A stretch of DNA of 64,000 bases from Paracoccaceae bacterium (GTDB lineage Bacteria; Pseudomonadota; Alphaproteobacteria; Rhodobacterales; Rhodobacteraceae). Shown here piece after piece: positions 29,408 through 37,392 of the stretch (positions are counted from its first letter, which is position 1; each line of letters begins with the position of its first letter). The DNA lies in assembly GCA_016778765.1 (NCBI GenBank), contig JADHOV010000012.1, positions 1 to 64,000 of the forward strand. The letters are read 5' to 3'. The position numbers and the translations under genes are program-made. The notes under the pieces were generated by a model that was not told the origin of the DNA, did not search any database, and saw only the letters and a program-made list of their open reading frames with translations.

Positions 29408-30685
29408 TTACGCCCAGCGCAACACTGTGATGAAAAAGCCATCCATACCGCCATGCTCTACCCAAAAATCGGGTCGCAACCGCAGCCCTAATTCTGCAAC
29501 CCGCCACTCTTGTGCGATAAAATCCTTGTCCAATGCGCTGTGATCCACGCGCAGGCCCGAATGCTTTTGTAACGCGTTCTCGATCTGCGCTTCACCCTCA
29601 TCCGGCAGCAGCGAACACGTGCAATAAACCAACCGCCCCTTTGCCGCCATCCGCTCCAAAGCGTGGTCCAATAACAGTGCTTGAAGGTCAAAAAGCGCTG
29701 AAAACTGTGCCCCATCTTTGGCGAAGGGCAGATCAGGATGGCGCCGGATGGTTCCGGTGGCCGAACATGGCGCGTCCAACACAACCACATCATAACCGGT
29801 AGTCCTATGCGCCCGCGCATCCGCCACAATGATATCAGCCTTTAGACCCGTTCTGTCTAAATTTTCATGCAAGCGCTGCAATCGGGATTGCGAAATATCA
29901 AGCGCCGTGGTGCTGGCGCCAGCAGCGCTAAGCTGCATGGTTTTACCACCTGGGGCGGCGCAAAGATCCAAAGCCTTTTGACCCGATAAATCGCCAAGCA
30001 AGCGCACTGGCAGAGCCGCAGCTGCATCTTGCACCCACCAATCTCCACTGGCAAATCCGGGGCGGGCGGTCAGCGCCCCCTCTGCGCTAAGGCGGATGCT
30101 GCCACCTGGCAACACAGTGCCATTCAACTGCGCGGCCCAATCGGAAGCGCGCGCGGGATCTTTCAGCGTTATATCGATCGGAACCGGCTTGAAATGCGCC
30201 TGTTCAATTGCCCCCATCGCCGAGGACCCATAGGCCTCAACCAAAGGCTGACGCAGCCAAGAGGGCAGCCGCGGCACGCGCAACTTCTGCCAATCTTCCT
30301 GGCCAGTTTGCGCCAATTTGCGCAACACCGCATTTATCAAACCTTTAAACGAGGCTGTGCGTTTACTGTAGCCCGCAAGCGCAACGGCTTCATTCACGAT
30401 CCCATGCGCATCTCCCCCTCGGCAGAGCTCGACAACCGCCAGACGCAGGATATTACGCACGCCAAGCGGCGGGTTTTTGCGGATATGTTTGGCCAGCAAA
30501 CGGTCGGCGCGCTCTAGCCCGCGCAGCGTCTCCAGCGCCAAGCGCTGCGCGCGCGCGCGCGCCTCAGGCGCCAGCGGCGCTAATATATTTTCGGCAAGTA
30601 ATTCTGCAATCAATTTGCCCTCAAGCAAGACCCCATTCAGCAGCTGCACGGCGGCCGCCCTTGGCGAAAGGTGAGGTTTTACCAT
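29408..30685 (-). CDS. rsmB: RsmB/NOP family rRNA cytosine-5 methyltransferase
   Basis: 425 residues from ATG 30685 (a GTG two codons earlier is possible). The N-terminal ~130 residues are a NusB-like RNA-binding domain; the methyltransferase follows with the SAM loop LDLCAAPGGKT, the motif IV cysteine in LDAPCSATGTIRRHPD and the catalytic cysteine of motif VI in YCTCSLLPDEGE. It should methylate C967-equivalent in 16S rRNA, although some alphaproteobacterial members have other targets. First gene of the minus-strand block that continues through purH and lspA; divergent from the sdhAF4-like gene. Confidence 0.92.
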   Translation of the reverse strand: MVKPHLSPRAAAVQLLNGVLLEGKLIAELLAENILAPLAPEARARAQRLALETLRGLERADRLLAKHIRKNPPLGVRNILRLAVVELCRGGDAHGIVNEAVALAGYSKRTASFKGLINAVLRKLAQTGQEDWQKLRVPRLPSWLRQPLVEAYGSSAMGAIEQAHFKPVPIDITLKDPARASDWAAQLNGTVLPGGSIRLSAEGALTARPGFASGDWWVQDAAAALPVRLLGDLSGQKALDLCAAPGGKTMQLSAAGASTTALDISQSRLQRLHENLDRTGLKADIIVADARAHRTTGYDVVVLDAPCSATGTIRRHPDLPFAKDGAQFSALFDLQALLLDHALERMAAKGRLVYCTCSLLPDEGEAQIENALQKHSGLRVDHSALDKDFIAQEWRVAELGLRLRPDFWVEHGGMDGFFITVLRWA

Positions 30686-30751
30686 CGTCACATCCTTGCT
30701 TTTGTCAGAGCCGAGCGTATATCTATCTCACCACAAAGAGGAAAGCCCCGA

Positions 30752-30928
30752 GTGACTCAAGACCGCGAAGATCTGCCCGCCGCCGCGATCCGTGCCTTGG
30801 CCGAAGCCGAAGCGCGCCGCCAAGCCGCCAAAAGCACCCCTCTTCCAAAAGAGCTGGGTGGACGCGATGGGCCGGAACCCGTACGCTATGGAGATTGGGA
30901 GAAAAAAGGCTTGGCGGTCGATTTTTAG
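30752..30928 (+). CDS. DUF1674 protein, succinate dehydrogenase assembly factor 4-like
   Basis: 58 residues from GTG 30752, with AAGAGGAAAG upstream. The second half (KELGGRDGPEPVRYGDWEKKG in part) is the conserved DUF1674 core that defines SdhAF4, which in mitochondria shields flavinylated SdhA before complex II assembly. The first part is Ala/Arg-rich and helical. The reading frame is open back to 30671 but that portion overlaps the divergent rsmB start. It is convergent with fmt with three bases between stops. Confidence 0.85.
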   Translation: MTQDREDLPAAAIRALAEAEARRQAAKSTPLPKELGGRDGPEPVRYGDWEKKGLAVDF

Positions 30929-30931
30929 GCT

Positions 30932-31849
30932 CTAGACCAGCTGCTCACCGGCAATAACTGGCGTTCCGCGCAAAAAATCAGCGGATGATTGCGCAGATTT
31001 CCCAGCCCTCTGCAGCCGCGTAATCCGCAGCGCACCAGACCCACAGGCAATGCCAAGATCATCATCAAGAACAGTGCCCGCAGCGGCCAATGGCGGCTCA
31101 GCTGACATCAGCGCTGATCCTAAAAACTTCACACGCTCACCGCGCAGCATCGCCCAAGCACCCGGAAAGGGCGATAAGCCGCGGATTTGGCGATCTAAAA
31201 TTTCTGCCGGCAAAGACCAATCAATCTGCGCTTCGCTTTTGTCAATTTTATGCGCGTAGCAAACGCCAATTGAAGATTGTGGCCGTGCTTGCAACTGAGA
31301 CAAATCCTGCAAACTCTGCACAATTGCCCGTGCGCCAAGATCAGACAAACGTTCCTGCAGCGCGGCGGTTGTCTCATCTGACGCGATTGAAATCGTTTCT
31401 CGATATAAAACCGGCCCGGTATCGAGGCCAGCTTCCATTTGCATAATGCAGATGCCGGTCTCGCGATCACCCGCCATAATTGCCCGATGGATGGGCGCGG
31501 CTCCGCGCCAACGCGGCAATAAAGAGGCGTGAATATTCAAACATCCATGCCTTGGCGCATCCAGCAGCGCTTGCGGCAGCAACAGCCCATAAGCCACCAC
31601 TACCGCCGCATCCGCCCGCAACGCAGAAAAAGCAGCTTGCTCCTCAGCCTGTTTCAGCGAGGCCGGATGACGCACGTCAAGCTTTAACGCAAGCGCGCGC
31701 GCATGCACAGCACAAGGGCGTTGTTTTTTGCCCCGCCCTGCCGGCCTGGGCGGCTGTGTATACACCGCAACGATCTCATGCCCTCCGGCAACCAACGCCT
31801 CTAAGACCGGTACGGAAAACGCCGGGCTGCCCATAAAAATCAACCTCAT
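30932..31849 (-). CDS. fmt: methionyl-tRNA formyltransferase
   Basis: Formylates initiator Met-tRNA with 10-formyl-THF. 305 residues. The catalytic core is seen in [17 protein letters not shown] (Asn, His) and [17 protein letters not shown] (Asp), and the N-terminus is the usual [15 protein letters not shown]. The C-terminal domain (about 205-305) is the tRNA-binding beta-barrel. Its ATG overlaps the stop of the def-like gene by four bases, making def, def-like and fmt one coupled unit. Confidence 0.97.
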   Translation of the reverse strand: MRLIFMGSPAFSVPVLEALVAGGHEIVAVYTQPPRPAGRGKKQRPCAVHARALALKLDVRHPASLKQAEEQAAFSALRADAAVVVAYGLLLPQALLDAPRHGCLNIHASLLPRWRGAAPIHRAIMAGDRETGICIMQMEAGLDTGPVLYRETISIASDETTAALQERLSDLGARAIVQSLQDLSQLQARPQSSIGVCYAHKIDKSEAQIDWSLPAEILDRQIRGLSPFPGAWAMLRGERVKFLGSALMSAEPPLAAAGTVLDDDLGIACGSGALRITRLQRAGKSAQSSADFLRGTPVIAGEQLV

Positions 31850-32340
31850 GACAGTTTCCTTGCTTTGCGAAGCAACATATCGCGCCGCGTTTTCGACAGA
31901 TGGTCAAAATACATTTTTCCATTCAAATGATCTATTTGATGCTGCAAAGAGATGGCCCATAAGCCAACGAAATCTTTGATCTGCAGGGCACCTTGCGAAT
32001 CTAAAAAGCGCGCGGTGATTGCACGTGGTCGTTTAATCTTCGCGCTAACCCCTGGTAAATTCGGGCTGGCCTCTTCATGGCTGCGTAGCTCGACCGACGC
32101 ATGAAGCACTTGCGGATTTGCCATACAAATGGCTTGCCCGCGCGCCTCTGAGGCGTCAATCACAGCCAGGCGCAGCATTTTGCCAATTTGCGGCGCCGCC
32201 AAACCGACCCCGGGCATGGCCTCCATTGTATCGATCATATCTATCCAAAGGGCATGAATATCTTCTGTGATCTCTGAAATAGCCTCGGCAGGTCGCCGCA
32301 GGCGCGGATCGGGCCAAGCCAAACAGCGCCGCACACCCAT
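31846..32340 (-). CDS. peptide deformylase-like protein with degenerate active site
   Basis: 164 residues of the deformylase family. Motif 1 is normal ([10 protein letters not shown] at 45-53). Motif 2, normally EGCLSxP, reads EASPNLP at 90-96, so the metal-ligand Cys is Ser92. Motif 3, normally HExDH, reads HQIDH at 134-138, so the catalytic Glu is Gln135. Metal binding and deformylation are therefore doubtful. The rest of the fold is intact and the frame is clean, so the gene appears maintained. It lies between a normal def (two-base gap) and fmt (four-base overlap). I recall similar extra deformylase-like genes next to def and fmt in other Rhodobacteraceae; a non-catalytic or altered role is inferred. 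Confidence 0.88.
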   Translation of the reverse strand: MGVRRCLAWPDPRLRRPAEAISEITEDIHALWIDMIDTMEAMPGVGLAAPQIGKMLRLAVIDASEARGQAICMANPQVLHASVELRSHEEASPNLPGVSAKIKRPRAITARFLDSQGALQIKDFVGLWAISLQHQIDHLNGKMYFDHLSKTRRDMLLRKARKLS

Positions 32341-32342
32341 GC

Positions 32343-32870
32343 TTATTCGGCCTTGCCGCGCGCGATCTCACGCTTATATTTCTGCATTTTACGCGTGATC
32401 ATCTGACGTTTGATCGCGCCTAAATAATCGATAAAAAGCTTGCCATTCAAATGATCAATTTCATGCTGAACGCAGGTGGCCCAAAGACCGTCAAACCCCG
32501 CTTTATGCTCCGCCCCATTTTGGTCAAACCAGAGCACTTCAACTTCCCTGGGCCGCGTCACTTCGGCAAAATGTTCGGGGATCGATAAACACCCTTCTTC
32601 ATATATATTTGTCTCGTCCGATTGGGCAATAATCTGCGGGTTTATCATAATTTTTGGATCTGGCGCCGCGCCGTCTTCCTTGACACAATCCAAAACCACA
32701 ATCCGCTCTAACACGCCGATTTGCGGCGCGGCCAAGCCAATGCCAGGCGCATCATACATCGTTTCCAACATATCCTCTGCCAAGCCTCGCACCGCATCCG
32801 TAATATCCACAACATCGGAGCAGGCTTTTTTCAAACGTGGATCGGGGTGAAAAAGAATAGGTCTGATCAT
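32343..32870 (-). CDS. def: peptide deformylase
   Basis: Removes formyl from the N-terminal Met of nascent proteins. 175 residues from ATG 32870 (MIRPILFHPDPRLKK). All motifs are intact: [10 protein letters not shown] at 43-52, EGCLSIP with metal ligand C94, and HEIDH with H136, E137 and H140. A longer in-frame reading to 33125 runs into the divergent lyase gene and lacks family similarity. It heads the def, def-like, fmt unit. Confidence 0.96.
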   Translation of the reverse strand: MIRPILFHPDPRLKKACSDVVDITDAVRGLAEDMLETMYDAPGIGLAAPQIGVLERIVVLDCVKEDGAAPDPKIMINPQIIAQSDETNIYEEGCLSIPEHFAEVTRPREVEVLWFDQNGAEHKAGFDGLWATCVQHEIDHLNGKLFIDYLGAIKRQMITRKMQKYKREIARGKAE

Positions 32871-32964
32871 GCGCGAGATGTAAGACAAACCCAAAGTGGT
32901 TGCAACGGCTCTTGCGCCTAAGCCGCAATACGATAGGGTTGATACGCAACTTTGGGAGAGTTGG

Positions 32965-34137
32965 ATGCATTTCGACGAGCAGATAGACCGGCGCGGTTCA
33001 AACTGTGACAAATGGGATAATATGGAGGCCAAATACGGCGTTTCGCCAGCAGATGGGTTGGCCATGTGGGTTGCCGATGGCGATTTCCGTCCCCCCGCTT
33101 GCGTGCAGCAGGCCGTGCGAGACATGGCCGCTCACGGTATTTACGGCTATTATGGCGCGCTTGATCACTATCACAAGGCAATCTGTTGGTGGATGGAGAC
33201 CCGCCATAACTGGCAGGTTAACCCCGATTGGATTTTCACCACCCATGGCTTGGGCAATGGCATCGCAATGTGCGTTGAAAGCTTTACCGAGGCCAGCGAT
33301 AGCGTGGTTCTTTTCTCCCCTGTCTATCACAGCTTTTACCGGATTATAAAAGCCAGTGGCCGAGCGATTACAGAATGCCCAATGGTAAATAACCAAGGCC
33401 GCTATGAATTTGATTTCGAACGGTATGACAGCCTGCTTACCGGAACAGAGAAAATGCTGGTTCTATGCTCGCCGCAAAACCCCGGAGGCCGGGTTTGGAA
33501 CAAAGCCGAATTACAAGGCATTGCCGATTTTGCAAAACGCCATGACCTTATTATTGTATCGGATGAAATCCACCATGATCTGATCTATCCGGGTAACAAG
33601 CATATCGCGATGCCTTTGGTCGATGCCAGTATCCGCGACCGGCTGGTGATGATGACCGCGACCACTAAATCGTTTAATATTGCCGGATGCCACACCGGCA
33701 ATGTGATTATCGAGGATCGCAATTTGCGGGCAAGATTTGGGGCGAGAATGCGCGCGCTCGCGCTCAGCCCAAATAGTTTTGGCATCGTGATGGCCACAGC
33801 AGCCTATAGCCCTGACGGGGCTTTATGGATTGATGGTTTAATGCGCTATTTAAATGAAAACCGGGCCATATTTGAAACGGGGCTAAACGCGATTCCTGGC
33901 GCCAAGGCGATGCAGCTTGAAGCCACCTATCTATCTTGGATAGATTTCACAGATACCGGCATGACACCGCAAGAAATTTCTACCCGCGTCGAGAAAGGCG
34001 CTAAAATTGCGGCCAATCACGGGGCCACGTTCGGCACTGGCGGCAATTATTTTTTAAGATTCAACTTAGCCCTTCCCAAACAACAAATCGAAGAGGCCGT
34101 CAGGCGATTACAAACCGCCTTTTGCGACTTGCAGTAA
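32965..34137 (+). CDS. MalY/PatB-type PLP-dependent C-S lyase (cystathionine beta-lyase)
   Basis: 390 residues from ATG 32965, chosen because GGGAGAG lies upstream and family proteins start close to FDEQIDRRGSNCDKWD. Fold type I aminotransferase core; the PLP lysine is in TATTKSFNIAGCH, the phosphate/ring contacts in SPQNPGGRVW and SDEIHHDLIYPG. Members split C-S bonds in cystathionine or cysteine conjugates, and some release methanethiol or H2S, so the natural substrate is open. Divergent from def with a 94-base gap; convergent with the next small gene (three bases between stops). Confidence 0.88.
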   Translation: MHFDEQIDRRGSNCDKWDNMEAKYGVSPADGLAMWVADGDFRPPACVQQAVRDMAAHGIYGYYGALDHYHKAICWWMETRHNWQVNPDWIFTTHGLGNGIAMCVESFTEASDSVVLFSPVYHSFYRIIKASGRAITECPMVNNQGRYEFDFERYDSLLTGTEKMLVLCSPQNPGGRVWNKAELQGIADFAKRHDLIIVSDEIHHDLIYPGNKHIAMPLVDASIRDRLVMMTATTKSFNIAGCHTGNVIIEDRNLRARFGARMRALALSPNSFGIVMATAAYSPDGALWIDGLMRYLNENRAIFETGLNAIPGAKAMQLEATYLSWIDFTDTGMTPQEISTRVEKGAKIAANHGATFGTGGNYFLRFNLALPKQQIEEAVRRLQTAFCDLQ

Positions 34138-34140
34138 AGC

Positions 34141-34485
34141 TCAGTTCAGCAAAGCCACGGGGGCATCGTGACGTTGCTCGAAATCCAAAGGCGGGCGATC
34201 TAACGCCACCGTGTTCCGTTTAAATTCGAAATGGACTTCGCCGTACTCTTCTTGCGAGGCAACAATCAAACATTGATAGACATGTGTAGCGCCGTTAAAC
34301 ACATCAACCAAGCCACGCATAGGCGGCGCTCCCTCGGCAGAGATGACAAAGCCTGTCTCCCAAAGCTTCAAGATGGGATAAATCTCACCGTCAAACTGAA
34401 CCCGAAAACGGCTTTTACGCTTGAATTCATCCGCCCGTGCCCGATCAAGGCCCTGCTGTACGTCTCGCGATAAAAATGTGCTCAT
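34141..34485 (-). CDS. conserved-type hypothetical protein
   Basis: 114 residues, soluble. I recall near-identical-length homologues in roseobacters, all uncharacterised. Recognisable segments are the basic RKSRFRVQFDGEIYPILK stretch near 22-40, RGLVDVFNGATHVYQCLIVAS near 57-77 and DRPPLDFE near the end. The basic opening followed by short beta-strands looks faintly PilZ-like, but the PilZ RxxxR and D/NxSxxG motifs are not both there, so I do not call it. Start ATG 34485. Confidence 0.65.
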   Translation of the reverse strand: MSTFLSRDVQQGLDRARADEFKRKSRFRVQFDGEIYPILKLWETGFVISAEGAPPMRGLVDVFNGATHVYQCLIVASQEEYGEVHFEFKRNTVALDRPPLDFEQRHDAPVALLN

Positions 34486-34956
34486 CGGCTCTTCCTATAT
34501 CGTCTCAAAAACAAATCTTGCGCGGCACTGCAAATTTTCAAGATCCCGGCGTAATAATAATTTCCAGATGCCAAACGCTTCTGCCAATCAGAAAATGCGC
34601 TTAGCCTTTGCAACGCCGCGCAAGCGGCCCCAGCACCATTGTGAAAGCCTACAAGATCTTGTGGATGCCTGCAGGCGCCACGCCAACTCTCGTTTTATTG
34701 CGCCAAATTTCCGCCACGGTTAAAAAATTTGCTTTTAAAGGTAAGTGTGAAACGTGCCGGGTAACTATGGCGCAAATACAACAAAATATCATTTTAAAAA
34801 AATGTATGCGGCTAACTCTTGAAGAAATTGCACAGGTTCTGCGCCTGTAAAATACCACAGCGAATCGCAGCTTATCTAGAAAAACAGCCCGCCAATACCG
34901 GCCGAGCGAGGGCTTTGACAAACAGCCGGGGATACCCGCCAAGCCGCGCCACTTTT
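34486..34956. other. 471-base region without a recognised gene
   Basis: Both strands have short readings (for example plus 34608-34850 and minus 34649-34942), but none shows a domain, a convincing ribosome site or a composition like its neighbours. I see no tRNA, no terminator with a T run and no strong palindrome. It may contain promoter DNA for the minus-strand gene at 34485 or remnants of a lost gene. Confidence 0.4.
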
Positions 34957-35319
34957 CTATGCGCGCTCTGCATAATGCTCGACCATCGCCACTAGATCAT
35001 CTGGCGGCGTTTCGCTTTGCAAATAGGCGCAAGCGTTCGAACAATGCTGAAAAATCGAGCCATCCGAAAAGAAACTTGTATTGGTCACAAAAACCACACG
35101 CGCTTTAGGTCGGCGATAATTGGCAAAATCTGAAATGGCGAAAGCGCTGCCGTTTTTCAGCACTAGATCTAAAACTATAATGTCAAAATCATCTTGCATT
35201 AGCGCTTTGACCGCCTCAGGTTGTGATCGCGCAAAACACACATCCGCACCGCTGCGCTGCAGGGCGCGCTCCCAAAGGCACCCCAATTCAAAATGACTTT
35301 CAACAATAAGCACCCTCAT
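34957..35319 (-). CDS. single-domain response regulator, atypical receiver
   Basis: 120 residues: a receiver domain only, with no output domain. The phosphoacceptor is D51 in FDIIVLDLVL and the switch Thr lies in VVFVTN near 77-81. However, the acidic pair at the first strand is reduced to a single Glu (LIVES), and the conserved Lys before the last loop is missing (CAYLQSETPP). Phosphorylation may therefore be weak or absent. I recall similar proteins in other roseobacters, so this is a family trait rather than decay. No kinase gene is adjacent. Confidence 0.85.
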   Translation of the reverse strand: MRVLIVESHFELGCLWERALQRSGADVCFARSQPEAVKALMQDDFDIIVLDLVLKNGSAFAISDFANYRRPKARVVFVTNTSFFSDGSIFQHCSNACAYLQSETPPDDLVAMVEHYAERA

Positions 35320-35483
35320 AAGACCCCCGCACCGACACCAGAAAAAGAAAGGAATTGATCGATTATCAACGCAAAAAGTGATAACAAAAGGTTAATGATC
35401 GCATAAAATGTTAATCATTTTGAAAGAACTTGAAACCAATCGCCGAATAGACTTCTAGTGCTGCGCATAAAGACGGATGAAAT

Positions 35484-36440
35484 ATGTTTGACTCAACAGG
35501 AAAAACACAGCTAAGGGATCATGGCGGACAGCTTGAAACCGCTTGCGCGCTTTATGGGGGGCTGCCAGAAGATTGGATCGATTTGTCAACCGGGATTAAC
35601 CCCGTGCCTTATCCTGTTATACCTTTTTCAGCAGATGATTTTCAAAGATTACCCAGTACATCCGCCCATAATAACCTGATCGCGGCCGCACGCGAATTTT
35701 GGTCGATTCCAAACACCGCGCATGTGGTTGCCACCGCGGGCGCATCCGCGGCGATCGCGGCCTTGCCCAGTTTGCTGCCACCCAGCCAAGTGGCGATCGC
35801 GCACCCAACCTATAATGAGCATCAAGCCGCCTTTACCGCCGCCGGATGGCGCGTTTCCGATAGCGCCCAGGCGGCGCAGGTCGTGGTGCATCCAAATAAC
35901 CCCGATGGCCGATTGTGGCGCGCGAAAGAGTTAACGCGGCCTATTTGCATCATTGATGAAAGCTTTTGCGACGTAGCCCCGCAAGACAGTTTGATCGCTG
36001 AAGCGGGAAAACCCGGGCGCATAATCTTAAAAAGCTTTGGCAAGTTTTGGGGCCTTGCTGGGCTGCGCTTGGGCTTTGCAATAGGATCCGATCCCGTTTT
36101 AGAACAGCTCGAAAACCGGCTTGGACCCTGGGCCGTGTCTGGGCCCGCCTTACGCATGGGAGCTGCAGCGCTGTCTGATCCAACCTGGGCTCAGAACACC
36201 CGCAGGCGCCTGCAGGCAGACGCCGCCCGGCTAGACAAATTGATGCTCGCCAAAGGCGCGAAATTGCGCGGAGGCTGTAGCCTGTTTCGCCTCTATGAGC
36301 TGCGCGATGCCAAGGCCTGGCAAGCCAAGCTTGGGCAGCACCATATTTGGAGCCGCATCTTTCCCTATTCTAAAAGCTTTCTGCGGCTGGGCCTACCGAC
36401 CCAATCCCACTGGGCGCGGATCGAAAAGGCACTGTCATAA
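35484..36440 (+). CDS. cobC: threonine-phosphate decarboxylase (cobalamin side-chain synthesis)
   Basis: PLP enzyme that makes (R)-1-amino-2-propanol phosphate, the cobinamide linker. 318 residues: entry motif DLSTGINPVPYP near 32-43, TYNEHQAAF, HPNNPDGRLW, and the PLP lysine in ILKSFGKFWGLAGLRLGF near 180. Named cobC in Pseudomonas denitrificans style and CobD in Salmonella. The next gene starts within its stop codon (taATG). I searched the 164-base upstream region for a cobalamin riboswitch core and found none. Confidence 0.9.
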   Translation: MFDSTGKTQLRDHGGQLETACALYGGLPEDWIDLSTGINPVPYPVIPFSADDFQRLPSTSAHNNLIAAAREFWSIPNTAHVVATAGASAAIAALPSLLPPSQVAIAHPTYNEHQAAFTAAGWRVSDSAQAAQVVVHPNNPDGRLWRAKELTRPICIIDESFCDVAPQDSLIAEAGKPGRIILKSFGKFWGLAGLRLGFAIGSDPVLEQLENRLGPWAVSGPALRMGAAALSDPTWAQNTRRRLQADAARLDKLMLAKGAKLRGGCSLFRLYELRDAKAWQAKLGQHHIWSRIFPYSKSFLRLGLPTQSHWARIEKALS

Positions 36441-37342
36441 TGGCTTGGCTTTTGTTTTTTGCGCTGATCCTTGATGCAGTTCTTGGCGAGCCGGAGTGGC
36501 TGTGGTCGCGGGTGCGTCATCCGGCCATTTTGATGGGCAATTTTATTTCCGCCGGCTCAAAACGCCTTAACTCCGGTGCCAATCGCAAACAAAAAGGCAT
36601 TGCTCTCCTTTTGCTTGGGCTCAGTATCGCAATTGGCCTTGGCTTTCTACTCAGCCTCCTGGGCCCAATCTTTGAGACGTTGATTGCCGCCAGCTTGCTT
36701 GCGCATAAATCCTTGGTTCAACATGTGATCGCGGTGGCCAAAGCCCTGCGCCTTTCCCTGACCCAAGGCCGCAACGCGATCAGCAGGATCGTGGGGCGCG
36801 ATACCTCGCAGATGAATGTTGCCCAAATTGCCCGCGCTGGAATTGAATCCGGTGCTGAGAATTTCTCAGATGGGGTGGTGGCTCCAGCATTTTACTTTTT
36901 AATCGGCGGGCTTCCAGGAATGTTACTGTATAAATTCACCAACACGGCCGATAGTATGATTGGGTATAAAACCAAAGAGCTGCAAGAATTTGGGTGGGCC
37001 GCAGCGCGCTTTGATGACGTGCTGAATTTTATTCCCGCACGGCTCAGCGCTGGGATTATACTGCTGGTCTCTGGGCATTGGAGCGGCCTGAGAAAACTAT
37101 CAGAAAATGCCAAAACCCATGCCTCTCCAAACGCCGGTTGGCCCGAAGCTGCAATGGCATTTGCGCTCAACGTGGCCTTGGCCGGCCCCCGCAGCTATCA
37201 CGGGCGCCTCACAGATTTTGCCTGGATCCATCCAAGCGGCAGCCGCCATCCGGATGCTTATGAAATTGAACGCTCGGTTGATATTCTTTGGAAAAGCTGG
37301 GCCGCGCTCTTGGCGTTGGTGGTGATAAGTGCAATCTTGTAA
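36440..37342 (+). CDS. cobD: adenosylcobinamide-phosphate synthase
   Basis: Membrane protein that attaches the aminopropanol arm to adenosylcobyric acid (CbiB/CobD). 300 residues with four to five hydrophobic segments; family landmarks are LDAVLGEPEWLWSRVRHPAILMG at the start (in outline), GRDTSQMN near 115, ESGAENFSDGVVAPAFYFLIGG near 135 and NTADSMIGYK near 172. It overlaps cobC by one base and is cotranscribed. These two steps are adjacent in the pathway; the rest of the cobalamin genes are not in view. Confidence 0.94.
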   Translation: MAWLLFFALILDAVLGEPEWLWSRVRHPAILMGNFISAGSKRLNSGANRKQKGIALLLLGLSIAIGLGFLLSLLGPIFETLIAASLLAHKSLVQHVIAVAKALRLSLTQGRNAISRIVGRDTSQMNVAQIARAGIESGAENFSDGVVAPAFYFLIGGLPGMLLYKFTNTADSMIGYKTKELQEFGWAAARFDDVLNFIPARLSAGIILLVSGHWSGLRKLSENAKTHASPNAGWPEAAMAFALNVALAGPRSYHGRLTDFAWIHPSGSRHPDAYEIERSVDILWKSWAALLALVVISAIL

Positions 37343-37392
37343 GCAACTTTCCGTTAATCAGGGATCAATCCGCGAGTGAAAAGGAGGCCGTA

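Noticed and set aside
34608-34850. 80-codon plus-strand reading as a small regulator gene
   Set aside because: The end (LTLEEIAQVLRL) faintly recalls a helix-turn-helix but the rest has no domain and no ribosome site.
35320-35483. Cobalamin riboswitch upstream of cobC
   Set aside because: I looked for the conserved B12-box core and found no match; the region is AT-rich and too short for a full aptamer.
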